Notes under the pieces: model-generated
Told to the model about the DNA's origin: nothing
Seen by the model: only the letters and a program-made list of their open reading frames with translations
The model's database searches: none
NCBI GenBank assembly: GCA_963169885.1
Contig: CAUJFR010000283.1
Location: 1-33,267, forward strand
Source of the DNA: Bacteroidota bacterium
Lineage (GTDB): Bacteria > Bacteroidota > Bacteroidia > Chitinophagales > Chitinophagaceae
DNA: 33,267 nucleotides
Reading direction: 5' to 3'
Shown here: positions 1-8,810 of the stretch, one piece after another
How the letters are laid out: each line of letters starts with the position of its first letter
How positions within the stretch are numbered: position 1 is the first letter of the stretch
Made by a program: the position numbers and the translations under genes

Positions 1-191
1 CAGGCTGGGACCGGACGTTAAACAATTGCGTGATAAAAGTTATCAGCATAAACAGGCGCTTCATTGAATGAGGGTATTAGACCGTAAAGTTAATGATTGC
101 CCCGACCCGGAATCGGGATAAATATTTTCGGATACAAGAAGGCAATCCAGTAAATTGTTGCTTCAAATTCAATAACGATTATACGTTTTAT

Positions 192-1940
192 ATGGGAGAT
201 CTCCAGGTTAAGAAACAGCCAAAGAAATACGATGCCGTGATCATCGGCTCCGGTGCCGGAGGCGGGATGGCCGCCTATACACTGGCAAAAGCGGGATTAA
301 ATGTTTGTATTATTGAGGCGGGCTATATGTACGATCCGCAGAAAAACATAACCCAGTTAAAAAATCCATGGGATTCTCCCCGTCGTGGTGCCAGTACCAA
401 ACTCCGGCCTTTTGGTGATTTTGATGCCTGTTATGGTGGCTGGAATGTGGACGGAGAACCTTTTACCAAGGAAGCCGGCACCGACTGGATGTGGTGGCGG
501 GCACGGATGCTGGGTGGCCGTACCAATCACTGGGGCCGTATTTCCCTTCGCTTCGGCCCTAAGGATTTTAAACGAAAAAGTATTGACGGCCTCGGCGATG
601 ACTGGCCGATCGGTTATGAAGATGTTAAGCCATATTATGACCGGGTGGATAAAATGATCGGCATTTTTGGTACCAATGAAGGATTGGAAAATGATCCGGA
701 TGGTTTTTTTCTGCCTCCTCCCCGACCCCGGTTACATGAACTGATGATTAAGAACGGCGCTACACAGGCCGGTGTAAAAGTGATTCCTTCGCGGTTATCG
801 ATTCTGACTAAACCAATTGAAAATGATGCGGGTCGCGGGGCCTGTTTTTTCTGTGCACAATGCAGTCGTAACTGCAGTATTGCTAAAGCTGATTTCTCTT
901 CACCCAATGTACTGATCTATCCCGCGATGAAAACCGGTAAGGTTGAAGTGATCTCCAACGCGATGGCCCGGGAAGTACTGACCAATAAAGAAGGCCTGGC
1001 CACTGGTGTATCTTTTGTCAGTAAGGATGATGGGATGGAATACCAGGTAGAAGGTCGTGTAGTGATCCTGGCCGCCAGTGCCTGTGAAAGTGCCCGGCTT
1101 TTATTAAACTCAAAATCAGACCGGCATCCCAACGGACTGGCCAACAGCAGTAATGTTGTCGGTAAATACCTGCACGATTCCACAGGTGCGGCATTGGGAG
1201 GCGTGCTGCCGCAACTGTTTGACCGGAAACGCTACAATGAAGATGGTGTGGGTGGTATGCACGTGTATTCCCCCTGGTGGCTGGATAATAAAAAACTGGA
1301 TTTTCCACGCGGTTATCATATTGAATACTGGGGTGGCATGAGTCAGCCTGCTTATGGATTCGCCGGGGGGATAGAAAAAATGAATGGCAAATACCTGGTG
1401 AAAGGCAAACAAAAAGAAGCCGGTGGTTACGGGGCTTCACTTAAAGAAGATTATCGTTTCTTTTATGGAGCCAGTGTCGGTATGGCCGGACGCGGAGAAG
1501 CGATTCCCATAGCCTCCAATTACTGCAGCATTGATCCCAATGTGGTGGACCGCTATGGTATACCGGTATTGAAATTTAATGTGAAGTGGACCGAGCACGA
1601 GATCAATCAGGCAAAACACATGAAGGAAACCTTTAAGGAGGTGATGCATAATATGGGTGCCTTTATTACCTGGGGTGGTGATGATGATGAATGCAATAAC
1701 TGGGGACTTTCAAAACCCGGGGAAATCATCCATGAAGCCGGAACCGTACGGATGGGCAATGATCCCAAAACTTCGGCCCTGAATAAATGGAGCCAGGCAC
1801 ATGATTGCAAAAATCTGTTCTGTGTGGACGGCGGGCAATTTGTGAGTCAGGCCGATAAAAACATCACCTGGACCATTCTCGCCTTATCGATGCGGGCCTG
1901 TGATTATATCGTGGATGAAATGAAAAAGCAAAACCTGTAA
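192..1940 (+). CDS. GMC-family flavoprotein dehydrogenase (large subunit, gluconate/glucose dehydrogenase type)
   Basis: FAD-dependent oxidoreductase of the glucose-methanol-choline family, expected to oxidise a sugar or polyol and pass electrons to a redox partner. A dinucleotide-binding motif (GSGAGGG) lies near residue 20 and the C-terminal GMC block HEAGTVRMG is present, followed by a VDGG...NITWTI segment. Around residues 218-228 there is a cysteine cluster ([11 protein letters not shown]) where FAD-glucose dehydrogenases carry a 3Fe-4S cluster. I chose the ATG at 192 because the 33 extra residues of the longer ORF from 93 look non-conserved and the FAD motif then sits at a normal distance from the N-terminus. 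It has no signal peptide of its own. It lies 15 nt upstream of the Tat-signal subunit-3 gene, which suggests piggyback export. The substrate cannot be told from sequence. Confidence 0.88.
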   Translation: MGDLQVKKQPKKYDAVIIGSGAGGGMAAYTLAKAGLNVCIIEAGYMYDPQKNITQLKNPWDSPRRGASTKLRPFGDFDACYGGWNVDGEPFTKEAGTDWMWWRARMLGGRTNHWGRISLRFGPKDFKRKSIDGLGDDWPIGYEDVKPYYDRVDKMIGIFGTNEGLENDPDGFFLPPPRPRLHELMIKNGATQAGVKVIPSRLSILTKPIENDAGRGACFFCAQCSRNCSIAKADFSSPNVLIYPAMKTGKVEVISNAMAREVLTNKEGLATGVSFVSKDDGMEYQVEGRVVILAASACESARLLLNSKSDRHPNGLANSSNVVGKYLHDSTGAALGGVLPQLFDRKRYNEDGVGGMHVYSPWWLDNKKLDFPRGYHIEYWGGMSQPAYGFAGGIEKMNGKYLVKGKQKEAGGYGASLKEDYRFFYGASVGMAGRGEAIPIASNYCSIDPNVVDRYGIPVLKFNVKWTEHEINQAKHMKETFKEVMHNMGAFITWGGDDDECNNWGLSKPGEIIHEAGTVRMGNDPKTSALNKWSQAHDCKNLFCVDGGQFVSQADKNITWTILALSMRACDYIVDEMKKQNL

Positions 1941-1955
1941 TTGAAATAATATTTT

Positions 1956-2624
1956 ATGGACAGAAGAAAATCGTTAAAACTGATTGCTACCGGAGCCGTT
2001 GCGGTTCCTGCAGTTATGGCTGGTTGTGCTACGGATGACAAAAAAGAAACAGCTAAGGCCGCTGAACCTGTTTTTAACCTGGACCGCAATCCGGATGAAA
2101 TAAAGAATGAAAAGGAAATCCTTGCAAAAGGTCCATTTTTCAATGCCCATGAAATGGCTACGATCACTATTTTATGTGATATCATTATCCCGAAAGATGA
2201 AGTCAGCGGCAGTGCCAGTGAAGCCGGGGTGCCGGATTTTATTGATTTTATCGTAAGAGATATGCCATCGCACCAGGTACCTGTACAGGGTGGCTTGCGC
2301 TGGTTGGATCTGCAATGCTTCAAACGATATGAAAAGGCGTTTAAAGATTGTACTCCTGCACAACAGATCGAACTGGTGGATCAGATCGCGTATCCGGAGA
2401 AAGCCAAACAGGAAATGAGTCAGGGAGTTCAGTTTTTCAACCTGATGCGTAACCTGACCGCTTCCGGTTTTTATACTTCGGAAATCGGCGTAAAAGATAT
2501 TGGCTATGCGGGAAATCAGCCCAATCAGTGGAACGGCGTACCGCCTGAAGTACTGGCTCAATACAAACTGGCGTATACAGAGAAAGAACTGAAAGAATGT
2601 ATTAGCTTTGATAAAGAGGTCTGA
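1956..2624 (+). CDS. gluconate 2-dehydrogenase subunit 3 family protein (Tat/lipoprotein)
   Basis: Small partner subunit of GMC dehydrogenases, about 222 residues. The N-terminus combines a twin-arginine-like motif (DRRKSLKL) with a hydrophobic stretch and a lipobox ending VMAGC, so Cys24 is the probable lipidation site. The mature part begins with a charged linker, then the conserved region starting ATITILCDIIIPKDEVSGSA, which is typical of this family. In known dehydrogenases this subunit matures the catalytic subunit and carries the Tat signal for the complex. The same role is inferred here from its position directly after the flavoprotein. No cytochrome c subunit follows; the next gene encodes a crystallin-fold protein. 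Confidence 0.88.
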   Translation: MDRRKSLKLIATGAVAVPAVMAGCATDDKKETAKAAEPVFNLDRNPDEIKNEKEILAKGPFFNAHEMATITILCDIIIPKDEVSGSASEAGVPDFIDFIVRDMPSHQVPVQGGLRWLDLQCFKRYEKAFKDCTPAQQIELVDQIAYPEKAKQEMSQGVQFFNLMRNLTASGFYTSEIGVKDIGYAGNQPNQWNGVPPEVLAQYKLAYTEKELKECISFDKEV

Positions 2625-2663
2625 TTCCTCAGCCTTTCAGCCCCTCCGTATAAAACTATATCT

Positions 2664-3845
2664 ATGAAAAAAATAACGTTGCTCGTCTTGGTATTCCTGC
2701 AATACACTATTCTCTCCGCCCAGAATTATGTAACGCTGCATGAGGATTGCAATTTCCGCGGTAAAAGTTATACGCTTGAAGCTGGCACCTACCGGTTATA
2801 CCAGATGCGGATCGGAAATGATCGCTTATCTTCTTTCCAGGTACCTTCCGGTTTTCGCATCACGATCTATGAGCATGACGATTTTAACAGTCGTTCTAAA
2901 ACATATACCGAAACGGTCAGTTGCCTGGATTCTGCCTGGGACAATAACGCTTCCGCCATTGTAGTGGAGAATACCAATATCCAGCAGACCAACCCGAATG
3001 AGTATGTGGTGGTATACAGCGATTGTTATTCCAGGGGATTTTCCCGCAGCCTGCGGCCCGGGGTGTATAAAGGTGCAGACCTGGGTGAATTAAAGAATAA
3101 CATTTCATCCTTTGCCATTTTCGGCAACCTCCGGTTGCGGGTCTATACCGGGTCAGAAGATGCCAGTGGTTATTTTGTAACCCTGGAAAACAGTGAAACC
3201 TGTCTAAGCCGGACGTATAATGACCGGATCAGTTCGCTCGTTGTTGAATATAAACCCTATACTTCCCCCGGTACCGGTAATAATAATAACAACGGGTCTT
3301 ACGCTGAGTTGTATACGGATTGTAATTTTAAGGGGAATAAACTGAGTCTGCTCCCCGGCCGTTATACCGGTGCAGAACTGGGTATGTTCAGAAAGACCGT
3401 GGGATCCCTGCAGCTGCCCGCCGGGCTTACTATTAAAGTATATGATGGCGACAATTTCAATGGTGCTTCTGAAACATATAGCTCCGGCATTGATTGTATC
3501 AGTTTCAGCTGGAGAAACCGGATCAGTTCAATGATCGTTGAAGACAGAGGGAACTGGGGCAGTAATGGAAATACAACCGTGAATGAACTGATACTTTACA
3601 CGGATGCCGGCTATAAAGGACAATCGGTCACCTTGTTGCCCGGAACTTATTCAACTATGGCTGCCGCGAATGGTTTCCCGGAAAAAGCACTCAGTTCCAT
3701 TCAGATCCCGCAGGGATACCGGGTCGTACTTTATGACCAACCCAATCTGAGGGGCAAGAGCATCAGCCTGACGGCTTCCAGGAGCAGTTTCATTATGTCA
3801 GGCTGGAATGACCGAGCCGCCTCTATCGCAGTATACCGCAATTAA
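2664..3845 (+). CDS. secreted protein with four beta/gamma-crystallin domains
   Basis: A 393-residue protein with a signal peptide (cleavage probably after ILSAQ) followed by four repeats of roughly 80-90 residues, each a double Greek-key crystallin domain. Repeats open with a Y/L-x-D/E-C/A-x-F/Y-x-G-type strand such as DCNFRGKSY, DCNFKGNKL and DAGYKGQSV. They end in the calcium-site signature [ND][ND]xx[ST]S. NDRLSS and NDRISS are exact matches; DNNASA, KNNISS, RNRISS and NDRAAS are partial, and two motifs (RKTVGS, EKALSS) are degenerate. A short N/G-rich linker (about residues 205-212) separates domains 2 and 3. Likely role: Ca2+-binding or Ca2+-stabilised extracellular protein; no enzymatic motif is seen. 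It lies 39 nt after the dehydrogenase subunit gene and may be cotranscribed. Confidence 0.85.
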   Translation: MKKITLLVLVFLQYTILSAQNYVTLHEDCNFRGKSYTLEAGTYRLYQMRIGNDRLSSFQVPSGFRITIYEHDDFNSRSKTYTETVSCLDSAWDNNASAIVVENTNIQQTNPNEYVVVYSDCYSRGFSRSLRPGVYKGADLGELKNNISSFAIFGNLRLRVYTGSEDASGYFVTLENSETCLSRTYNDRISSLVVEYKPYTSPGTGNNNNNGSYAELYTDCNFKGNKLSLLPGRYTGAELGMFRKTVGSLQLPAGLTIKVYDGDNFNGASETYSSGIDCISFSWRNRISSMIVEDRGNWGSNGNTTVNELILYTDAGYKGQSVTLLPGTYSTMAAANGFPEKALSSIQIPQGYRVVLYDQPNLRGKSISLTASRSSFIMSGWNDRAASIAVYRN

Positions 3846-3877
3846 TAAAAAACGCCGGTCAGAAATCTGGCCGGCGT
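3845..3877 (-). terminator. intrinsic terminator of the EF-G paralogue gene
   Basis: Hairpin with arms ACGCCGG (3852-3858) and CCGGCGT (3871-3877), extended inward by CAGA/TCTG. On the minus strand it is followed by a TTTTTTATT tract and lies about 20 nt after the EF-G stop codon. The U-tract overlaps the stop codon of the convergent crystallin gene. Confidence 0.85.
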
Positions 3878-3898
3878 GGTAGCATTGTTGATTAAGGA

Positions 3899-6034
3899 TT
3901 ACGCAAACTCTTCTTTTGCCGTTTTACTGTATTCATCGATCAGTTTCCGTTGCAAATCAAAAGGCACTGGTTCATAACCGGCGAAAGCCATTTTGAATTT
4001 GGCCCTTCCCTGTGTAATGGAACGGAGGGATGAGGAATAACCATCCATTTCAGCCAGTGGCACTTTGGCTATCACTTTCTGGAAATGGCCCTCACTATCG
4101 ATACCCTCCACAATGGCTCTTCGGCTTTGCAGATCACCCATTACGGCTCCGGTCAGGTCATCAGGACAAAGTACATCCAGTTGATAGATCGGTTCCAGGA
4201 TCTGTGGATCGGCTTGCTGGAAAGCCTGGCGGAATGCCTGTAAACCGGCAATTTTAAACGAGATATCGTTACTATCCACCGGGTGCATTTTACCGTCATA
4301 CACACAAACCCGTATATCACGTGCATAGGATCCTGTCAGCGGTCCATTATGCATTTTTTCCATGACCCCTTTCAGGACAGAGGGAAGAAAGCGGGCATCA
4401 ATAGCACCACCCACGATACAATTGTAAAACACCAAACGGCCTCCCCATTCGAGTTCGTGGGTATCACGACCTCTTACGTTCAGGTCAGCCGGTTCGGGCA
4501 TGCCTTCATACCAGGGTTCAATCCGCATATAAACTTCCCCAAACTGACCGGCTCCCCCACTCTGTTTTTTATGGCGGTAGTTGGCATCTGCCATTTTCCG
4601 GATAGTTTCGCGGTAAGCGATTCTGGGCTTGGTGAATTTTACTTCCAGTTTATGCTGGTGCTCAATCTTCCATTTTGCTACAGCCAGGTGCATATCACCC
4701 TGGCAATGAATCAGCGTCTGTTTCAGTTCGGAAGAAACTTCTACCAATAAAGTGGGATCTTCTTCCCGTAACTGATGCAAGGCCTGTGACAATTTTTCCT
4801 CCTCGCCCTTTTTCAGGGTTTCAATGGCCACTGTCATATTAGGAGCCGGGAAAACGATCGGAGGAAGTTCATAATTCTTACCCTTTATATGCAGGGTATT
4901 GTTTACATGGGTGTTTTTAAGTTTCAGCGTGGCCCCAATATCGCCCGCCACCAGTTCATTGATTGGGGTGCGTTTGTTGCCTTCTACCAGAAATAGTTGC
5001 GTGATCTTTTCAGTCACCCCCGTAGTTTCATTTTCCAGTTCCATTCCGCTCTTTATTGTACCTGAATACACTTTAAAGAACGAAAGCTCACCCACATGGG
5101 GTTCAGAAATGGTTTTATAAATGAAAATGCAGGCTGGTCCGTTCGCATCACAAGGTAGTGCGTCTCCTTTTTGGGTGGTCTGTGGCGGCATTTCATTAGC
5201 ACTGGGACAAACATTATCGATAAAGCCCATCAGGCGGCCACTGCCCATATTTCGTTCGGCAGAAAGACAGAACAGGGGAAACAGGTCATGATTGATCATG
5301 GCTTTTTTAAGGCCATTTTTCATCTCATCTTCGTCCAGTTCTCCTTTATCGAAGTATTTTTCCATCAGCGTTTCATCATTACTGGCAATCGCTTCGATCA
5401 GTTCCTTATGGAGTTCTTCTGCTTTTGCTTTTTCTTCTTCAGGAATCGCCATTTTTTCGGGTTTCCCGCCATTGTCCTTAAAATGATACATGGTCATCCG
5501 CAATACATCGATAATTTCGTGAAAGCCGGCACCGGTCTGGCGGGGATATTGTACCACCACCACATTACTGCCGAAATGCGATTTGGCTTCCCGGACAGCT
5601 TTTTCAAAATCGGCATTATCATCATCCAGTTTGTTCACCCCGAAGATCATGGGTGTTTTAAACTGCTCCGTGTACTCCCATATAATATCTGTACCGACTT
5701 CCACGCCCATCACGGCATTAATAAGCATTACACCGGTATCAGCCACACGGAGTGCAGAGATCACTTCACCGGAGAAATCATCATAGCCGGGGGTATCAAT
5801 AATATTGATTTTATATCCTCTCCATTTTGTATGAAGGAGCTTGCTGAAAATAGAATTACCACGTTCCTGTTCAAGTTCGTGGTAATCTCCGGTAGTATTC
5901 CGCTCCGCGATAGAACCCTTCCGGGTTATGAGGCCTGCTTCAAACAACATGCACTCCGCTAAGGTGGTCTTACCGGAGCCGGCATGTCCGAGCAAGACTA
6001 TATTTTTTACGTGTGAGGTATCAAATTCTGGCAT
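3899..6034 (-). CDS. elongation factor G-like paralogue (EF-G2 type)
   Basis: Translational GTPase of 711 residues with the five-domain EF-G architecture. G1 is GHAGSGKT (residues 16-23), switch I RGNSI (58-62), G3 DTPGYDDF (80-87) and G4 NKLD (134-137); the domain IV tip HPVDS is followed by FKIAG. Three features set it apart from canonical EF-G: the P-loop is not AHIDAGKT, the switch I RGITI motif reads RGNSI, and the catalytic His of DTPGH is Tyr84. Paralogues with this kind of G3 in Bacteroides and mycobacteria (EF-G2) bind GTP but are reported to have little or no ribosome-dependent GTPase activity. By analogy this is an auxiliary translocase, not the housekeeping EF-G. A strong terminator follows it. 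It may share a transcript with the small coiled-coil gene 120 nt upstream, whose start region is nearly identical. Confidence 0.88.
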   Translation of the reverse strand: MPEFDTSHVKNIVLLGHAGSGKTTLAECMLFEAGLITRKGSIAERNTTGDYHELEQERGNSIFSKLLHTKWRGYKINIIDTPGYDDFSGEVISALRVADTGVMLINAVMGVEVGTDIIWEYTEQFKTPMIFGVNKLDDDNADFEKAVREAKSHFGSNVVVVQYPRQTGAGFHEIIDVLRMTMYHFKDNGGKPEKMAIPEEEKAKAEELHKELIEAIASNDETLMEKYFDKGELDEDEMKNGLKKAMINHDLFPLFCLSAERNMGSGRLMGFIDNVCPSANEMPPQTTQKGDALPCDANGPACIFIYKTISEPHVGELSFFKVYSGTIKSGMELENETTGVTEKITQLFLVEGNKRTPINELVAGDIGATLKLKNTHVNNTLHIKGKNYELPPIVFPAPNMTVAIETLKKGEEEKLSQALHQLREEDPTLLVEVSSELKQTLIHCQGDMHLAVAKWKIEHQHKLEVKFTKPRIAYRETIRKMADANYRHKKQSGGAGQFGEVYMRIEPWYEGMPEPADLNVRGRDTHELEWGGRLVFYNCIVGGAIDARFLPSVLKGVMEKMHNGPLTGSYARDIRVCVYDGKMHPVDSNDISFKIAGLQAFRQAFQQADPQILEPIYQLDVLCPDDLTGAVMGDLQSRRAIVEGIDSEGHFQKVIAKVPLAEMDGYSSSLRSITQGRAKFKMAFAGYEPVPFDLQRKLIDEYSKTAKEEFA

Positions 6035-6154
6035 AGCAATAAAATTTAGTATTGAAGAAAATGTGTATGACTTCTACAAATCTTCAAAATTGATCAGATA
6101 GTAACTATGAACCCGGTTAGGGTCCGGGCTGATTAAAGTCAGTAATCAGTCGCT

Positions 6155-6520
6155 TCAGGAAGTTCGCGACAAAAAACCACTGAACTCTGAGCGGAGTTGT
6201 TGCAGGGTAATTTCAAGTGAGCGGAATTCGTCGAGCAGTGATTCGTGTTTACCGGTCGTGTCTTCCGATGCAGGTGATTCAGTCTGTAATTGACGTTCGT
6301 GAAGTTTGATGGATTGTTTTAGATCGTGGATGTTGATCAACTGGATGTGAAACTGATTGTGCAGATGTTCGACTTCCTGTAACTGTTCTTTGGAGAGGGG
6401 TTTGCCGGCAACTTGTCGGATCTGGTTTTCGTCTTGCATAAGTTCATCACGATAGTTGCGGAGCTGAGCTCTCCAGGCATTGCACTCTCCGGAGAGCTGT
6501 GAGATGTCTACCTGTACCAT
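6155..6520 (-). CDS. small coiled-coil protein of unknown function
   Basis: 121 residues, no signal peptide, no membrane segment, rich in Q, E, L and R with heptad-like spacing of hydrophobics over most of its length. This predicts a soluble alpha-helical hairpin or coiled coil. A weakly conserved, disordered-looking patch (about residues 80-92, SPASEDTTGK) separates two helical halves. I do not recognise a family. The 18 nt around and before its ATG match those of the downstream EF-G paralogue at 16 of 18 positions, and both genes run in the same direction, so cotranslation or coregulation is possible. The ORF is judged real from its clean start context, its composition and the lack of a competing ORF. 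Confidence 0.6.
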   Translation of the reverse strand: MVQVDISQLSGECNAWRAQLRNYRDELMQDENQIRQVAGKPLSKEQLQEVEHLHNQFHIQLINIHDLKQSIKLHERQLQTESPASEDTTGKHESLLDEFRSLEITLQQLRSEFSGFLSRTS

Positions 6521-6690
6521 GGCATTAAAATTTAGAAGTTAATGAATAAAAAGAACTGTTGGAAATACTGTCGGGGCTGACAAATTTCCCGGGTTCTGGA
6601 CTAAGTAGAGGTGGGTTAGCGTGTTTCTTTGCTTATGTTAAGGTAAGACCAATTTGAACAAAACCAAATAAATCGGACATGATTTCTGTT

Positions 6691-6732
6691 AAAAAAGAAA
6701 TGCACAGGAATCATCCTGTGCATTTTGTTTAT
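6691..6732. terminator. bidirectional intrinsic terminator
   Basis: Perfect 12-bp stem AAATGCACAGGA/TCCTGTGCATTT (6698-6709 and 6714-6725) with a 4-nt loop, preceded by an A-tract and followed by TTTTGTTTATTT. It lies about 30 nt after the stop codon of the minus-strand gene ending at 6755 and is best read as that gene's terminator. Confidence 0.85.
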
Positions 6733-6754
6733 TTCCGTTGAATCACTTATATTA

Positions 6755-7666
6755 TCAATGACGGCGGACTTTTACTTTAGTAGCCTTATTGCCTCTTGGT
6801 CCTTTAACGGTTGTTTTTTTGATAGTGGCTTTATTACCACGGGGGCCGGTAACAGTGGTTCTTGTATGGTTGACCCGGTAGTTGCCAACGGTTGATGCAT
6901 GACGGGTACGGACGGTTACTGAAGTAGTACGGAACGGCGTGTACACCCGGTGCGCATGCAATACCCTGTGGGTGCGTACCACTACAAAGGGACGATGATA
7001 ATGCATCCGGTAAGGATGCCAGACTTGCCAGGCAAATGGACGCCAGGGTCTCCACCAGCCTGGATAATTTTTCCAGCGCCAGGGTGAAATCCAGGGACGG
7101 TAAACGGGCCCATATACAAAACGAACCGAAGGCCATGCCCATACATTAATGACAATGCGGGGGGCCATATAATCATAACCGGCATTCGGACCGCTCAGTT
7201 GACTATCATTATAATTCATGAAGGCCTCTTCCTCTCCACCACCATCCGGTTCTACAATCACTGCTTCACCATAGATATCCTCATCCCCGATAATTTGCAC
7301 AACAGCCGTGGTATCACCGGTTTTTTCCAGTTCGATCACGGCTATATCCTGATTCTCTGAACCGGAAACAGGTACCTGCAATACAAAAGCATGTACGTCT
7401 TTTTCCGATTGGTCGATGACCCGGACATAATCGGTTTCTCCGTCCCCGTTCAGGTCAAGGTTATTTACGTGGTTAGATTCAAGGTTCAGGGCTTTCTCAA
7501 AATCCTCAATCGTTGATGATTGCTGGAATAATTGCAGGGCTCCCTGCAGGCTGAAATGGTCGCCGGGTAACCCGGTGGAATCAACCCCCGTTTGCTGGGC
7601 GGTTGCGGAAGCTCCCACAAAAAGGAATCCGGTGATCAGGGTGGATAAATGTTTCAAAGCTTTCAT
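6755..7666 (-). CDS. secreted basic protein with EF-hand-like loop and C-terminal GPRGNKAT repeats
   Basis: Predicted 303-residue exported protein. I place the start at 7666 (MKALKHLSTL), which gives a clean signal peptide ending ASATAQ; the longer ORF would run into the neighbouring esterase gene. An EF-hand-like loop DLNGDGETD lies near residue 75, in a mixed alpha/beta region with acidic stretches. The middle is very rich in W, P, R and H (about residues 175-235). The C-terminus carries two copies of TTV-T/K-GPRGNKAT and ends in KVKVRRH. The acidic N-terminal half and strongly basic C-terminal half suggest a protein that binds polyanions or the cell surface, but this is inference. No catalytic motif is visible and I do not know a named family. 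Confidence 0.72.
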   Translation of the reverse strand: MKALKHLSTLITGFLFVGASATAQQTGVDSTGLPGDHFSLQGALQLFQQSSTIEDFEKALNLESNHVNNLDLNGDGETDYVRVIDQSEKDVHAFVLQVPVSGSENQDIAVIELEKTGDTTAVVQIIGDEDIYGEAVIVEPDGGGEEEAFMNYNDSQLSGPNAGYDYMAPRIVINVWAWPSVRFVYGPVYRPWISPWRWKNYPGWWRPWRPFAWQVWHPYRMHYHRPFVVVRTHRVLHAHRVYTPFRTTSVTVRTRHASTVGNYRVNHTRTTVTGPRGNKATIKKTTVKGPRGNKATKVKVRRH

Positions 7667-7755
7667 GTAATAAGTTTTGTATGAGACGATAAAAGTAGCA
7701 ATGGGTTTAGTCAACAGCGATTTTTTATACAAAAAAATCATGCTTCCGCGTGTTT

Positions 7756-8736
7756 TTACGGCAAACTGAATTGTTTTAACCAGGCCCAGTGTACTCTGGC
7801 CGCCTCCATCCAATGATTCTCGCCATTCGGATAGGCGTGTTTCAGTCCTTTTACGAATACAAACCGGAATTCATATCCGGAAGCCGGTGCAGCTGGCCGG
7901 TAGGTTGCCCAGCTGACCGAATTAGTATCGCCACTGATCGTGTACAAAGGATTAAGACCGAAATTGGCAATATGCCGGTGGGCAATATTATAATGCTTGC
8001 CATTCAGCAAAGGAATACCGGGTGTACTGATCAGGGTATCGAGCAAGCTGAGCGGTAGTACCGGCCCGGTATTACCCGGCCCGTAATCCTCATTCCCTAC
8101 CTGGAACATCACCGGGATTTTTCTTTTGGGTACATAAACCGTGTCTTTATAAAAAGCGGAGGCATTTTCAACAACGGCGGCGAGTTTATCACTCAGTGAG
8201 ATGGCACATTTGGCAGCCATTTGTCCCCCATTTGAAAAGCCAACCAGGTATATCCGCTTGTTGTCTGATTTAAACCGCACACCGAGGTCATTCATAACTT
8301 CCGTTAAAAACTTAATATCGTCTTTGGGTGTCTGTCCGGTACAGAAAGTCCAATCGGCATCGGGCGGTGTATTCCATTTTGTAATATTCTTGGTTTCCCC
8401 GTTATCGTTTATGCAATACCGCAGGGATGACGGGAATACTGTTATTACATTTTGTTCATCACCAACCTCTTTCCATCCGGATCGGGTATACATGTCTTCC
8501 CCGTTACCACTCGTCCCATGCAACATAAAAACAACCGGCAGCGGTGTTGTGCCCGTATAGGAGTCCGGAACATGCACATAGTATTCACGACTGACGCCTT
8601 CCACCACCAGCGTGAACCTGTTTTTACCTTTGGTAGCCGCACCGCTGCTTCCACTGCTATTGCTGTCCTCCTTCTGACAACTACTGAAAAAAAGGAGTCC
8701 TGTGAATAATAAAAGGAATAATGATTTACGGTTCAT
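7756..8736 (-). CDS. lipoprotein alpha/beta-hydrolase, PHB depolymerase/LpqC-type esterase
   Basis: 326-residue predicted outer-membrane or periplasmic lipoprotein (lipobox ending FFSSC, Cys20) followed by a Ser/Gly-rich linker. The hydrolase core shows an oxyanion-hole strand MLHGTSGNGED (about residues 71-81), the nucleophile elbow GFSNGG with Ser168, and a late histidine in GLKHAYPNGENHW, as in the PHB-depolymerase/feruloyl-esterase (COG3509) group. Such enzymes cleave ester bonds in polyesters or in acetylated or feruloylated polysaccharides; the substrate here is unknown. It lies 74 nt downstream of the response-regulator gene on the same strand and 90 nt upstream of the basic secreted protein. 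Cotranscription with either is possible but not shown. Confidence 0.82.
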   Translation of the reverse strand: MNRKSLFLLLFTGLLFFSSCQKEDSNSSGSSGAATKGKNRFTLVVEGVSREYYVHVPDSYTGTTPLPVVFMLHGTSGNGEDMYTRSGWKEVGDEQNVITVFPSSLRYCINDNGETKNITKWNTPPDADWTFCTGQTPKDDIKFLTEVMNDLGVRFKSDNKRIYLVGFSNGGQMAAKCAISLSDKLAAVVENASAFYKDTVYVPKRKIPVMFQVGNEDYGPGNTGPVLPLSLLDTLISTPGIPLLNGKHYNIAHRHIANFGLNPLYTISGDTNSVSWATYRPAAPASGYEFRFVFVKGLKHAYPNGENHWMEAARVHWAWLKQFSLP

Positions 8737-8810
8737 AATATTTTTTTAATGGTATGCCATAAAAGTGCAGTCAATTAAAAAAACTTCAGTAGAACCCAGG
8801 GGTGATATTT

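Noticed and set aside
2-71. C-terminal end of an upstream gene entering the window
   Set aside because: Two plus-strand frames are open to stops at 65-67 and 69-71 with equally plausible translations. 20-odd residues are not enough to choose.
182-189. Promoter -7 box TACGTTTT for the GMC gene
   Set aside because: It ends two bases before the chosen ATG, so transcription would start inside the coding sequence.
93-191. N-terminal extension of the GMC dehydrogenase from the ORF-track start
   Set aside because: The extra 33 residues show no conserved motif, and the ATG at 192 gives the normal distance to the FAD motif.
1018-1440. 140-aa minus-strand ORF
   Set aside because: Antisense to the GMC gene, whose frame is clearly coding; no supporting motif or start context.
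5171-5962. 263-aa plus-strand ORF
   Set aside because: It lies fully antisense to the EF-G paralogue, has low-complexity His/Phe-rich sequence and no recognisable domain; a shadow ORF.
6111-6128. Hairpin CCCGG/CCGGG after the small coiled-coil gene as terminator
   Set aside because: Only 5 bp with no following U-tract; too weak to call.
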